From Lacunisphaera sp. (GTDB taxonomy: Bacteria > Verrucomicrobiota > Verrucomicrobiia > Opitutales > Opitutaceae): a DNA stretch of 64,000 nt. Both the position numbers and the translations under genes were made by a program. The stretch spans positions 124,001-188,000 of the forward strand of contig JAQSCO010000005.1 in NCBI GenBank assembly GCA_029945445.1, written 5' to 3'. Below the pieces are notes generated by a model. The model made no database searches. It was not told the DNA's origin and worked only from the letters and a program-made list of their open reading frames with translations. Shown here one piece after another: positions 53,734 to 59,722 of this stretch. The first letter of the stretch is position 1; every line of letters starts with the position of its first letter.

Positions 53734-53753
53734 GGCGCCAGTCAGGTAAACAC

Positions 53754-54323
53754 TCAGGGCCGGGCAAGGATAATCCCGGCGGCCTCCGCAAAACTGCGGA
53801 CGGTGAAATCCGGCGTCTGCCGCAGCGCCTCGGCATAGTGCCAGTCGATGAAGACGGTGCGGCAGCCCGCGGCATGGCCGGCGTCGATGTCGCGCCAGCG
53901 GTCGCCGATCATCCAGGAGCGGCCGAGGTCGAGGTCGAGCGCGGCGGCGGCATCGAGCAGCATCCCGGGCGCGGGCTTGCGCCGGGGCGAGGGTTCGCCG
54001 CGGCCCGGATCGTAACAGACCTCGATGCGCGCGATCTCGGGGACGAGCGCCCGCAGGGCGTCGTCGATGGCCTCGACGGCGGCCTGGGTCTGCGTGCCGC
54101 GGCCGACATCGGGTTGGTTGGTGGCGACCACGAGCACGTAGCCCGCTGCATGCAGTTTCTGGCAACTCTCGGCCACGCCGGGCAGCAACTGGAATTCGGC
54201 CACGGAAGCGGGAGCGTAGGGCAGGCCGTCCCGCACGACGGAGGCATTCAACGTGCCGTCCCTATCCAGAAAGACCGCCGGCCGGCGGTTTTTCTGGATA
54301 GGGAGGCGTGGGGTTTGAGGCAT
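53754..54323 (-). CDS. gmhB: HAD phosphatase, D-glycero-D-manno-heptose 1,7-bisphosphate phosphatase-like
   Basis: A 189-residue protein. Seen: HAD motif I AVFLDRDGTLN (catalytic Asp pair), motif II VVATNQPDVGRG, a Cys/His-poor metal loop region VCYDPGRGEPSPRRKPAPGM, and motif III/IV SWMIGDRWRDIDAGHAAG. Known: GmhB removes the 7-phosphate from heptose 1,7-bisphosphate. The GmhB zinc loop usually has several Cys; here only one remains (VCYD), so a histidinol-phosphatase-like activity is an alternative. Start: the ATG at 54323 is the only in-frame start before motif I. It lies inside a repeat, and the first ~18 codons contain one arm of a 44-bp palindrome, so the native N-terminus may have been replaced. 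Confidence 0.82.
   Translation of the reverse strand: MPQTPRLPIQKNRRPAVFLDRDGTLNASVVRDGLPYAPASVAEFQLLPGVAESCQKLHAAGYVLVVATNQPDVGRGTQTQAAVEAIDDALRALVPEIARIEVCYDPGRGEPSPRRKPAPGMLLDAAAALDLDLGRSWMIGDRWRDIDAGHAAGCRTVFIDWHYAEALRQTPDFTVRSFAEAAGIILARP
54260..54303. repeat. 44-bp loopless inverted repeat across the 5' end of gmhB
   Basis: Arms 54260-54281 and 54282-54303 are reverse complements at 21 of 22 positions (mismatch at 54273/54290). The arm nearer the gene body encodes the conserved PAVFLDRDG start of the phosphatase. The other arm encodes the non-conserved LPIQKNR. This looks like an inverted duplication of the native 5' coding end. In the mRNA it would form a very stable stem starting 18 nt after the ATG's last base. 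Confidence 0.93.
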
Positions 54324-54534
54324 GAGGCTTGAGGCGTAAGAAATTAGGTGCGCCGGTGATTGACCAGGCCGCGTAGCATGGCGGCAATCTCTTCACACTC
54401 GGCAGTGAGTTTGTCGATCTCTGCCCGCGAGCGACCATGAACTTCCATTGCGATGTCCAGCTGGGCGGCCAGTTCGGCCAGCGACCCTTTGGCTATGAAG
54501 AAAAATTGCACGGATTCCTCTCAAGCCTCATGCC
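54319..54534. repeat. Cassette A: inverted repeats around a truncated four-helix-bundle gene
   Basis: A perfect 15-bp inverted repeat (54319-54333 GGCATGAGGCTTGAG; 54520-54534 its reverse complement) brackets the 54344-54511 remnant. On the right the repeat unit is partly duplicated (54532-54548), starting 5 nt after the gmhA stop. On the left it contains the start codon of gmhB. Confidence 0.8.
54344..54511 (-). pseudogene. Truncated S23-type four-helix-bundle protein (C-terminal half)
   Basis: Seen: a 55-codon frame reading QFFFIAKGSLAELAAQLDIA followed by EIDKLTAECEEIAAMLRGL and a TAA. This matches the second half of S23/IVS-type four-helix-bundle proteins (usual length about 115-125 residues; motif FL.IA.GSL.EL...L.IA). 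The first half is absent, and the flanking inverted repeat begins 8 nt upstream of the surviving GTG. The two complete relatives lie at 56017-56367 and 57444-57815. Probably non-functional, although a GTG start could still express the fragment. Confidence 0.8.
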
Positions 54535-54550
54535 TTGAGCCTCATGCCTT

Positions 54551-54571
54551 CGTCACGCTTTCGGCGTGACG
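54551..54571. terminator. Hairpin over the gmhA stop codon, no T-tract
   Basis: CGTCACGC - TTTCG - GCGTGACG forms a perfect 8-bp stem with a 5-nt loop covering the last codons and stop of gmhA. No T-run follows, so intrinsic termination is unlikely. It may stabilise the 3' end of a processed mRNA. Confidence 0.4.
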
Positions 54572-55158
54572 GATTCCCACTTGGTCTGGTTGACCTTCAG
54601 GTCCGGGTGCGAAACGAAAAGGTGCCAGACGACCGCCTGGAACGCCTCGGAGTGCGGCGTGACGTTGTTGGGGTTCACCACGGGCACGATGACGCAGGCG
54701 TCGGCGACCTTGGCGGTGTAGCCGCCGTCCTTGCCGACGATGCCGATGACGCGCGCGCCGACCTGCTTCGCGAGCTGGAGGGCGGTGACGAGGTTGGGCG
54801 AGACGTTCTTCTCGAGGTTGCCGCCGCCGACGGAGAGGACCATGACGCAATCCTTGGCGTTCAGCCGCGAGCCGCGCAGCCACTCGATGAACACGCTCGC
54901 CCAGCCTTCGTCGTTGGTGCGGGCGGTGAGCTCGGATACGTTGTCGGTCGGGGCGTAGCACTCGAGGCCGGCGATCTTGCGGAAATCGTTCACCGCATGC
55001 GAGGCGTTGGCCGCGCTGCCACCGACGCCGAGGATGAAGAGCCGGCCGCCGCGCTCGCGCACGGCGCGGAGCTCGGCGACGCATTTCTCGCAGTCGGCGG
55101 CGTTAAGTTTCGCGACGATCTCGGCGGTTTCCTTGAGGTGTTGGATGGCGTAGGACAT
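54553..55158 (-). CDS. gmhA: Sedoheptulose 7-phosphate isomerase-like SIS protein
   Basis: A 201-residue protein. Seen: a single SIS domain with LFILGVGGSAANASHAVNDF, APTDNVSELTARTNDEGWAS, VLSVGGGNLEKNVSPNLVTA (the Ser-rich phosphate-binding loop is altered: SVGGG in place of STSGN) and IGIVGKDGGYTAKVADACVI. Known: GmhA converts sedoheptulose 7-phosphate to D-glycero-D-manno-heptose 7-phosphate, the first committed heptose step. Length is typical. Context with hddA-, gmhB- and hddC-like genes supports the role. The altered loop fits a SIS subgroup found in polysaccharide loci. The ATG follows AAAG, with spacing compatible with a weak ribosome site. Confidence 0.85.
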   Translation of the reverse strand: MSYAIQHLKETAEIVAKLNAADCEKCVAELRAVRERGGRLFILGVGGSAANASHAVNDFRKIAGLECYAPTDNVSELTARTNDEGWASVFIEWLRGSRLNAKDCVMVLSVGGGNLEKNVSPNLVTALQLAKQVGARVIGIVGKDGGYTAKVADACVIVPVVNPNNVTPHSEAFQAVVWHLFVSHPDLKVNQTKWESVTPKA

Positions 55159-55181
55159 TCTTTAAAGGCGTGAGGCCTGAG

Positions 55182-55257
55182 GTATGGGGAGTGAGGCAGG
55201 GTGAGGCGAGTCGGAAGCGGGTCTGTTTTCCTCGCGCCTCAAGCCTCCTGCCTCATC
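55182..55257. repeat. Gene-less inverted repeat between hddC and gmhA
   Basis: Left arm 55182-55210 and right arm 55231-55257 share TGAGGCAGG and TGAGGCG blocks in inverted order, with only about 20 nt between. The right arm contains the hddC stop codon. The GAGGC-rich composition matches cassette A. It could be an empty or fully deleted four-helix-bundle cassette. Confidence 0.55.
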
Positions 55258-55948
55258 CCTTCCTTCTTAGCAGGCCGTCGAGCTCGCTCAGGCCGGCGGG
55301 CGAGCCGATTTCATAAAAACGTTCCCGCACCTCGAAGCCGGCCAGTTGGCCCCGGCGGCTGAGGTCGCCCTGCACGGCGGCAAGGTCGACCACGGCGTCG
55401 CGCGGGCAGGTAGCGAAGGCGTCCGCCCGGAACACGCCGAGGCCGTAGTCGATGTGGTGCATCTGCGGGGGCTTTTCGGTCTTCGAGTAGAGCCGGATGC
55501 GGCCGGCCTCGAACCAGACGTTGCTCGTGTCGTAGGCCCCGTGGTTTTCGAACACGGTCATCAGGCCGGGCTGGCCGGAGTCGAGGAAGGCCCGGCCGAC
55601 GGCCGCGTAGTCGGCCGGCAGGTAGGAGTCGCCGTAGAGGACGTAGAACGCGCCGCCGAGCTTCGGCAGGGCGCGGATGAGCGCGCCGCCGGTACCGAGG
55701 AGCTTCGCGCCGTCAAAGGAGTAGTCGATCTGCACGCCCCATTTGGCGCCGTTGCCGTAGTGTGCGACGATCTGTTCGCCGAGGTGACCGACGCAGAGCA
55801 CGATCCGCGTCAGGCCGTTCTGCTTCAGCAGCCGCAGCTGGTGCGAGAAGAAAGGCTCGCCCGCGACCTCGACGAGCAGCTTGGGGATATTCTCCGTGAT
55901 GGGGCGGAGGCGGGTGGCGAGGCCGCCGGCGAGGATGGCCACGGGCAA
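55253..55948 (-). CDS. hddC: Heptose 1-phosphate nucleotidyltransferase-like protein
   Basis: About 231 residues if started at the TTG of MPVAILAGG (55948). A GTG at 55984 opens the same frame but would add PPSAFRLPPSAL, which is encoded by a GGAAGGTGG-type repeat; the GTG at 55942 is also possible. Seen: nucleotidyltransferase signature VAILAGGLATRLRPITENIPK, LLVEVAGEPF, LLGTGGALIRAL, YGDSYL and a closing FYEIGSPAGLSELDG. Known: HddC makes GDP-D-glycero-D-manno-heptose from the 1-phosphate; related enzymes make other NDP-sugars. Activity is inferred from the heptose context. The repeat-encoded upstream codons make the true start uncertain. Confidence 0.82.
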   Translation of the reverse strand: MPVAILAGGLATRLRPITENIPKLLVEVAGEPFFSHQLRLLKQNGLTRIVLCVGHLGEQIVAHYGNGAKWGVQIDYSFDGAKLLGTGGALIRALPKLGGAFYVLYGDSYLPADYAAVGRAFLDSGQPGLMTVFENHGAYDTSNVWFEAGRIRLYSKTEKPPQMHHIDYGLGVFRADAFATCPRDAVVDLAAVQGDLSRRGQLAGFEVRERFYEIGSPAGLSELDGLLRRKG

Positions 55949-55986
55949 GGCGGAAGGTGGAAGGCGGAAGGCGGAAGGTGGCACGG

Positions 55987-56394
55987 GAAAATCGAAAGGC
56001 GAAAGGCGGAAGGTGGCTATTTCTGGTTCCGTTTGGCGTTGCGGCCGATGGTGACGAGAATGGCGAGGAGTTCGCGGGACTCGGTCAAGAGCTTGGTCGC
56101 TTCCGTGGCCGCCAGTTTACTTTCGAGGCAAAGAATCAGCCAATATTCGGTTTCGGCGGCCTCCTTCTCGGCCACGGCGACCTTGTGAATGAAGTCGGCT
56201 TTCGACTCGGCGCTCTGGGCTTCGCGATAGTTGGCGCCGACGGAGGTCGCCGAGCGCAGCAATTGCCGGCCGATCACGGTCCCGACCGTATTACGCGGCA
56301 GCGAATCGACGAAGGTGTTCGCCTTGAGGGCGAACTGAAGAGTGCGACCTTCGAGCTCGTTTTTCACGGTTTAAGCCTTCGCTTTTCGATTTTC
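55987..56394. repeat. Cassette B: inverted repeats around an intact four-helix-bundle gene
   Basis: About 20-bp imperfect inverted repeats, left at 55987-56006 (GAAAATCGAAAGGCG...) and right at 56375-56394 (reverse complement reads GAAAATCGAAAAGCG...), bracket the gene at 56017-56367. A GGAAGGTGGAAGGCGG-type purine repeat extends leftwards (55945-55980) to the hddC start. On the right the repeat begins directly after the hddA stop. Confidence 0.8.
56017..56367 (-). CDS. Four-helix-bundle protein (S23/IVS family)
   Basis: A 116-residue protein with a GTG start. Seen: LLRSATSVGANYREAQSAES (the family's most conserved helix), FIHKVAVAEKEAAETEYWLI and LLAILVTIGRN, fitting the full-length S23-type four-helix bundle. 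Known: relatives occur inside 23S rRNA intervening sequences and as free-standing genes; the retroelement accessory protein Avd has the same fold. Biochemical role is not established. It lies between hddA and hddC on the same strand. Inverted purine-rich repeats flank it, so it looks like a passenger of a cassette, not a pathway enzyme. Confidence 0.88.
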   Translation of the reverse strand: MKNELEGRTLQFALKANTFVDSLPRNTVGTVIGRQLLRSATSVGANYREAQSAESKADFIHKVAVAEKEAAETEYWLILCLESKLAATEATKLLTESRELLAILVTIGRNAKRNQK

Positions 56395-56404
56395 GCCTTC
56401 CGGC

Positions 56405-57388
56405 TCAATTCTGCGTGACCACCTTCGTGCCCTCGAAGTCGAAGCGAAAGCGCACTTCCTGCAGGCCCTTCTCGCGCATGGCGTGGCGGAGCTTGGTCTT
56501 GTCGGCGGCGTAGAACATCAGGAAGCCGCCGCCGCCCGCGCCGATGAGTTTGCCGCCGAGCGCGCCATGGGCCATGGCGTGGTCATACCACTCGTTGATG
56601 CGATCGTTGCTCATGCCGGAGCTGCGCGCCTTCTTGCGCTGCCAATGCACGTCCATGAGGCGGGCGAACTCGCCGAGGTGGTCGCTCTCCAGCGCGGCGA
56701 GCGACTGGTGGCCGAGGTCCTTCGTGAAGTGCAGGTGATCGAGCATCTCGCTGTCGTGCTGCTTCGAACGGTCGTTCTGGTCCTTGAGGATGGCGGAAGC
56801 GGACCGCGAGTAGCCCGTAAAGAACAGCAGCAGGTTGTCCTCGAGGTTGAAGAGCGTCTCCTCGGAGATCTTGCACGGACGGTATTCGACGCGGCCATCC
56901 TGGTGGAAGGTAAACGCGGTGATGCCGCCCACGGCGGCGATATACTGGTCCTGCTTGCCGACCGGTTCGCCGAGGCGGTCGATCTCGATGCGGCAGGCCT
57001 GCTCGGCCAGCTCGGCGGGCGAGATGAGGTTCTTGTTGGCGGCGTGCAGGACCTTGAGCAGCGCGGTGGTGAAGCTGCCGGAGGAACCGAGGCCGGTGCC
57101 GCCCGGGATGTCGGCCATCGAGGTGAGCTCGAGCGAGCGTCCATCCATGCCGAGCAGGGCGAACGCCTCGCGGATGATCGGGTGCTCGAGCTGGCTGGCG
57201 GTGGCGACCCGTTCCAGCTTGGAATACTTCACGATCAGGTCCGGCACGAAGGTGCGGTGCAGCGTCAGGTAGACGTATTTGTCGAGCGCCCCCGCGACAA
57301 GGAAGCCGCCGTGTTCGCGGTAGTAGGAGGGCAGGTCGGTGCCGCCGCCGCCGAGGGAGATGCGCAGGGGGGAACGGGTGATGATCAT
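56405..57388 (-). CDS. hddA: Heptose 7-phosphate kinase-like GHMP kinase
   Basis: A 327-residue protein from the ATG of MIITRSPLRISLGGGG. The frame continues upstream through a purine-rich repeat that would encode LSLSLSL-type residues, so that part is excluded. Seen: the GHMP substrate loop SPLRISLGGGGTDLPSYY, ATP-binding loop IPGGTGLGSSGSFTTALLKV, EPVGKQDQYIAAVGG and C-terminal KLIGAGGGGFLMFYA. Known: HddA phosphorylates D-glycero-D-manno-heptose 7-phosphate at C1, giving the alpha-1,7-bisphosphate of the GDP-heptose branch. Related fucokinases and galactokinases are longer. It lies between two four-helix-bundle cassettes. Confidence 0.88.
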   Translation of the reverse strand: MIITRSPLRISLGGGGTDLPSYYREHGGFLVAGALDKYVYLTLHRTFVPDLIVKYSKLERVATASQLEHPIIREAFALLGMDGRSLELTSMADIPGGTGLGSSGSFTTALLKVLHAANKNLISPAELAEQACRIEIDRLGEPVGKQDQYIAAVGGITAFTFHQDGRVEYRPCKISEETLFNLEDNLLLFFTGYSRSASAILKDQNDRSKQHDSEMLDHLHFTKDLGHQSLAALESDHLGEFARLMDVHWQRKKARSSGMSNDRINEWYDHAMAHGALGGKLIGAGGGGFLMFYAADKTKLRHAMREKGLQEVRFRFDFEGTKVVTQN

Positions 57389-57401
57389 GCGGGGCGGAAG
57401 T

Positions 57402-57856
57402 GAAAGTGAGAGGGAAAGGGAAGGGGGAAGGGGGAAGGGAGCCCTATCGTTTGTCTTGGTCTCGCAGGGTCTTGATGGTGGTGGTGAGAATGGCAATGAT
57501 CTCGTTGCAGAGCGAGATCCGCAGGCCGATGACCTCGGGTGGAAGCCAGTGTTTCATGCGCTCATAGCGGCCACGGGTTTCCTGGGCAGACCCGCGGGCG
57601 ATGATGAGAAATTGGGCATATTCGCGTTTCGAGCTGCGTCCATAGCCCTCCTCGATGTTGGCGGCAATCGAATCGGCGCTGGCGTATTGTTGGGAAATCA
57701 AGCGTTGAAGCGCGGGCTCGTGGATCAACGGAGCCAAATCAGCGACGACCCAATCAAAAAGCGCAATAGCCTTTTGGTGGGCGCCGAACCGTCTCAAACT
57801 TTCACTCTCCGGCATGTTGGGGCTTGGTTCTCACTTTCCCTTTCACTCTCACTTTC
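57402..57856. repeat. Cassette C: inverted repeats around an intact four-helix-bundle gene
   Basis: Left arm 57402-57422 (GAAAGTGAGAGGGAAAGGG...) and right arm 57836-57856 are reverse complements at 20 of 21 positions. A further GGGGGAAGG tract lies at 57420-57440. The right arm contains the stop codon and last codons (VKGK) of the oxidoreductase gene. The left arm lies 13 nt before the hddA start codon. The repeat sequence is unrelated to those of cassettes A and B except for its purine bias. Confidence 0.85.
57444..57815 (-). CDS. Four-helix-bundle protein (S23/IVS family)
   Basis: A 123-residue protein, ATG at 57815. Seen: KAIALFDWVVADLAPLI, LISQQYASADSIAANIEEGY (conserved helix 2), SSKREYAQFLIIARGSAQET (the FL.IARGS motif) and EIIAILTTTIKTLRDQ. 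It is only weakly similar to the 116-residue relative at 56017-56367, so the two are separate lineages and not a recent copy pair. The conserved motif is closer to the truncated copy at 54344-54511. It sits between the oxidoreductase and hddA, inside cassette C. Function unknown. Known relatives are small nucleic-acid-associated or orphan helical proteins. Confidence 0.88.
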   Translation of the reverse strand: MPESESLRRFGAHQKAIALFDWVVADLAPLIHEPALQRLISQQYASADSIAANIEEGYGRSSKREYAQFLIIARGSAQETRGRYERMKHWLPPEVIGLRISLCNEIIAILTTTIKTLRDQDKR

Positions 57857-58862
57857 CCTTCACCGCAGCGGTGGAGACGGAATAACCGCTGGACCGGTAA
57901 ATCTGCTCGACAATTTCGAGGGTGCGAATGCCTTCGCGCAAGCCGGGAGTGGGCGTGCGACCGGTGTGGATGTCCTCCTCGAACGCGCGCAGCTCGAGCG
58001 CCCACGACTGGTCGCCGGCGGGGTAATCCCACACCGTCGTCTCGGGCGGGCCCATTTGCGGGAGCATCTTGTAGTAGGTGCAGCGTTCCGGGCCATAGCT
58101 GCCGCCGAGGCCGTCGATGGCGATCTTGGCGTCGCGGCCGTAGAGCTCGAGGGAGAAAAGGTTCTTCCATTCCGTGCAGCTCACGTGCAGCCACGCGGTC
58201 TGGCCAGCAGCCGTGCGCAGCGAGAGGAAGGCGTTGTCGTCGACCGGCATGTCCCAGAAATAAGTCGCGGCATGCCCCTCGACCGTCGGGAATTCGCCGA
58301 GGAACCAGCCCGCGAGGTCGATCAGGTGCACGCCCTGGTCGATGAGCTCGCCGCCGCCGGAGAGCTTGGGGTCGGCGCGCCACTCGCGGTCGTAGCCCTT
58401 GCGACCGCCGTGGCCGTAGCGACCGCGCAGGAACATCATGGGGCCGAGCGCGCCGGCGTCGGCGAGCTCGCGCGCCTTCTGCAGCGCGGGGTGGAAGCGG
58501 TGGTTGTAGCCGAGCCGCACGCGGACGCCGGACTTTTCCGCGGCGGCGTGCACCTCGCGGAGTTGCGCGGCGTTGAGCGCGCCGGGTTTTTCCAGGAGCA
58601 CGTGCTTGCCGGCGCGCACGGCCGCAAGTGCGATCGGGGCGAGGGCGCCGTTCAGCGTGGCGATGATGACGGCCGCCACGGCCGGATCGGCGAGGGCCGG
58701 CTGATAGTCGGTGATGGCGGTCGCGCCGCCCATGGCGAGGCCGGCGGCGCGGGCGGCATCGAGGTCGCAGGCGTAGCGCAGCTGGCCGGGCTGCAGGCTG
58801 GCGGCACGCTTGCGGCCGATGAGGCCGCAGCCGACGATGGCGTATTGGAGCGGTGCGGCCAT
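57849..58862 (-). CDS. Gfo/Idh/MocA-family oxidoreductase
   Basis: A 337-residue protein, ATG at 58862 overlapping the upstream TGA (TGATG). Seen: Rossmann motif YAIVGCGLIGRKRA, the HVLLEKPGAL motif (Glu-Lys-Pro) and a C-terminal beta-sheet domain with GRYGHGGRKGYDREWRADPK, GGGELIDQGVHLIDLAGWFL (the His/Asp active-site region) and TYFWDMPVDDNAFL. Known: the family oxidises or reduces hydroxyls of sugars and NDP-sugars with NAD(P). Inference: it acts on the heptose or another nucleotide sugar in this operon together with the SDR and the UGDH-like protein. Its last codons are encoded by the inverted repeat of cassette C. Confidence 0.88.
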   Translation of the reverse strand: MAAPLQYAIVGCGLIGRKRAASLQPGQLRYACDLDAARAAGLAMGGATAITDYQPALADPAVAAVIIATLNGALAPIALAAVRAGKHVLLEKPGALNAAQLREVHAAAEKSGVRVRLGYNHRFHPALQKARELADAGALGPMMFLRGRYGHGGRKGYDREWRADPKLSGGGELIDQGVHLIDLAGWFLGEFPTVEGHAATYFWDMPVDDNAFLSLRTAAGQTAWLHVSCTEWKNLFSLELYGRDAKIAIDGLGGSYGPERCTYYKMLPQMGPPETTVWDYPAGDQSWALELRAFEEDIHTGRTPTPGLREGIRTLEIVEQIYRSSGYSVSTAAVKGK

Positions 58863-59722
58863 CAGGACGTGGTTTTCTTGACGCGGTCCTCGGGCACGAT
58901 GCGGCGCAAGGTGTAAACATCGCCGGTCGCGAGCGCGCGGAATTTCTGGGGATCCTTCCACGGGTCCCACTGCGCGCTGATGAGCTTGCCAGTGATGCCG
59001 TCGCTCTCGGCGCTGGCGAGCCAGACGCACAGCGCGGCGCCGAGCTTCGGGTCCACGGCGCCCTCGTCGGCCCATTTCTTGTTCTTGGCGAAAAATTCCG
59101 CGCCGGCTTTTTCCGGTCCGGCCGCGAGCACCTGTTCCGTAAGCCGCGTGCGCAGCGCGCCGGGCGCGACGGCGTTCACGTCGATGTGATCCGCGCGGTA
59201 TTCCTCGGCGAGCGTCTCGGTGAGGCGGACGACCGCCGCCTTGGTCGCGGCGTAGGCGGCGAAGCGCGGCATGGGATTGGTCGCGCCGCCGCCGGAGATG
59301 TTGATGATCTTGCCGGTGCCGCGGGGCTTCATGGCGCGCACGGCGTGCTGGCAGACGAGCAGCGTGCCGGTAACGTTGACCGCCCACGCCTGCGTCCAGT
59401 CGGCGAGCGCGAGCTCCTCGGTCGGGCCGATGGGGCCGTAGATGCCGGCGTTGTTGACGACGGCATGCAGCGGGCCGAGCCGGGCGGCGCGGGCGAACAG
59501 CGCGGCGACGCTCGCGGGATCGGCGACATCACAGGCTACGCCGACGAGTTGCTGGCCGGGTTTGAGCGAGGCGGCGAGGGCGGCCTGCGTCTTCGTCACG
59601 TCCGCCGCGGTGCGCGCGCAGAAGACGACATTGGCGCCGGCGGCGAGGAAGGCCTCGACGATGTGGCGGCCAAAGCCCTGGCTGCCGCCGGTGATGAGGG
59701 TGTTGTGTCCAGGAAGTTTCAT
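58862..59722 (-). CDS. Short-chain dehydrogenase/reductase
   Basis: A 286-residue protein, ATG at 59722, overlapping the upstream TGA by ATGA. Seen: NTLITGGSQGFGRHIVEAFL (TGxxxGxG), CDVADP, VVNNAGIYGP (NNAG), INISGGG with the catalytic Ser, YAATKAAVVRLTE (YxxxK) and NAVAPGALRTRL. The classical SDR core is complete; the C-terminus is about 30 residues longer than the usual 250 (GDVYTLRRIVPEDRVKKTTS). Known: oxidoreductase of alcohols/ketones with NAD(P). Its place between two other sugar-type dehydrogenases suggests a multistep oxidation-reduction or epimerisation of a nucleotide sugar. Substrate unknown. Confidence 0.88.
   Translation of the reverse strand: MKLPGHNTLITGGSQGFGRHIVEAFLAAGANVVFCARTAADVTKTQAALAASLKPGQQLVGVACDVADPASVAALFARAARLGPLHAVVNNAGIYGPIGPTEELALADWTQAWAVNVTGTLLVCQHAVRAMKPRGTGKIINISGGGATNPMPRFAAYAATKAAVVRLTETLAEEYRADHIDVNAVAPGALRTRLTEQVLAAGPEKAGAEFFAKNKKWADEGAVDPKLGAALCVWLASAESDGITGKLISAQWDPWKDPQKFRALATGDVYTLRRIVPEDRVKKTTS

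Noticed and set aside
56017..57815. Four-helix-bundle genes as parts of 23S rRNA intervening sequences
   Set aside because: No rRNA sequence surrounds them; both neighbours are protein-coding sugar-pathway genes.
54319..57856. The purine-rich inverted repeats as a classical insertion sequence
   Set aside because: No transposase is present, the three repeat pairs are unrelated to each other, and no constant target duplication was found.
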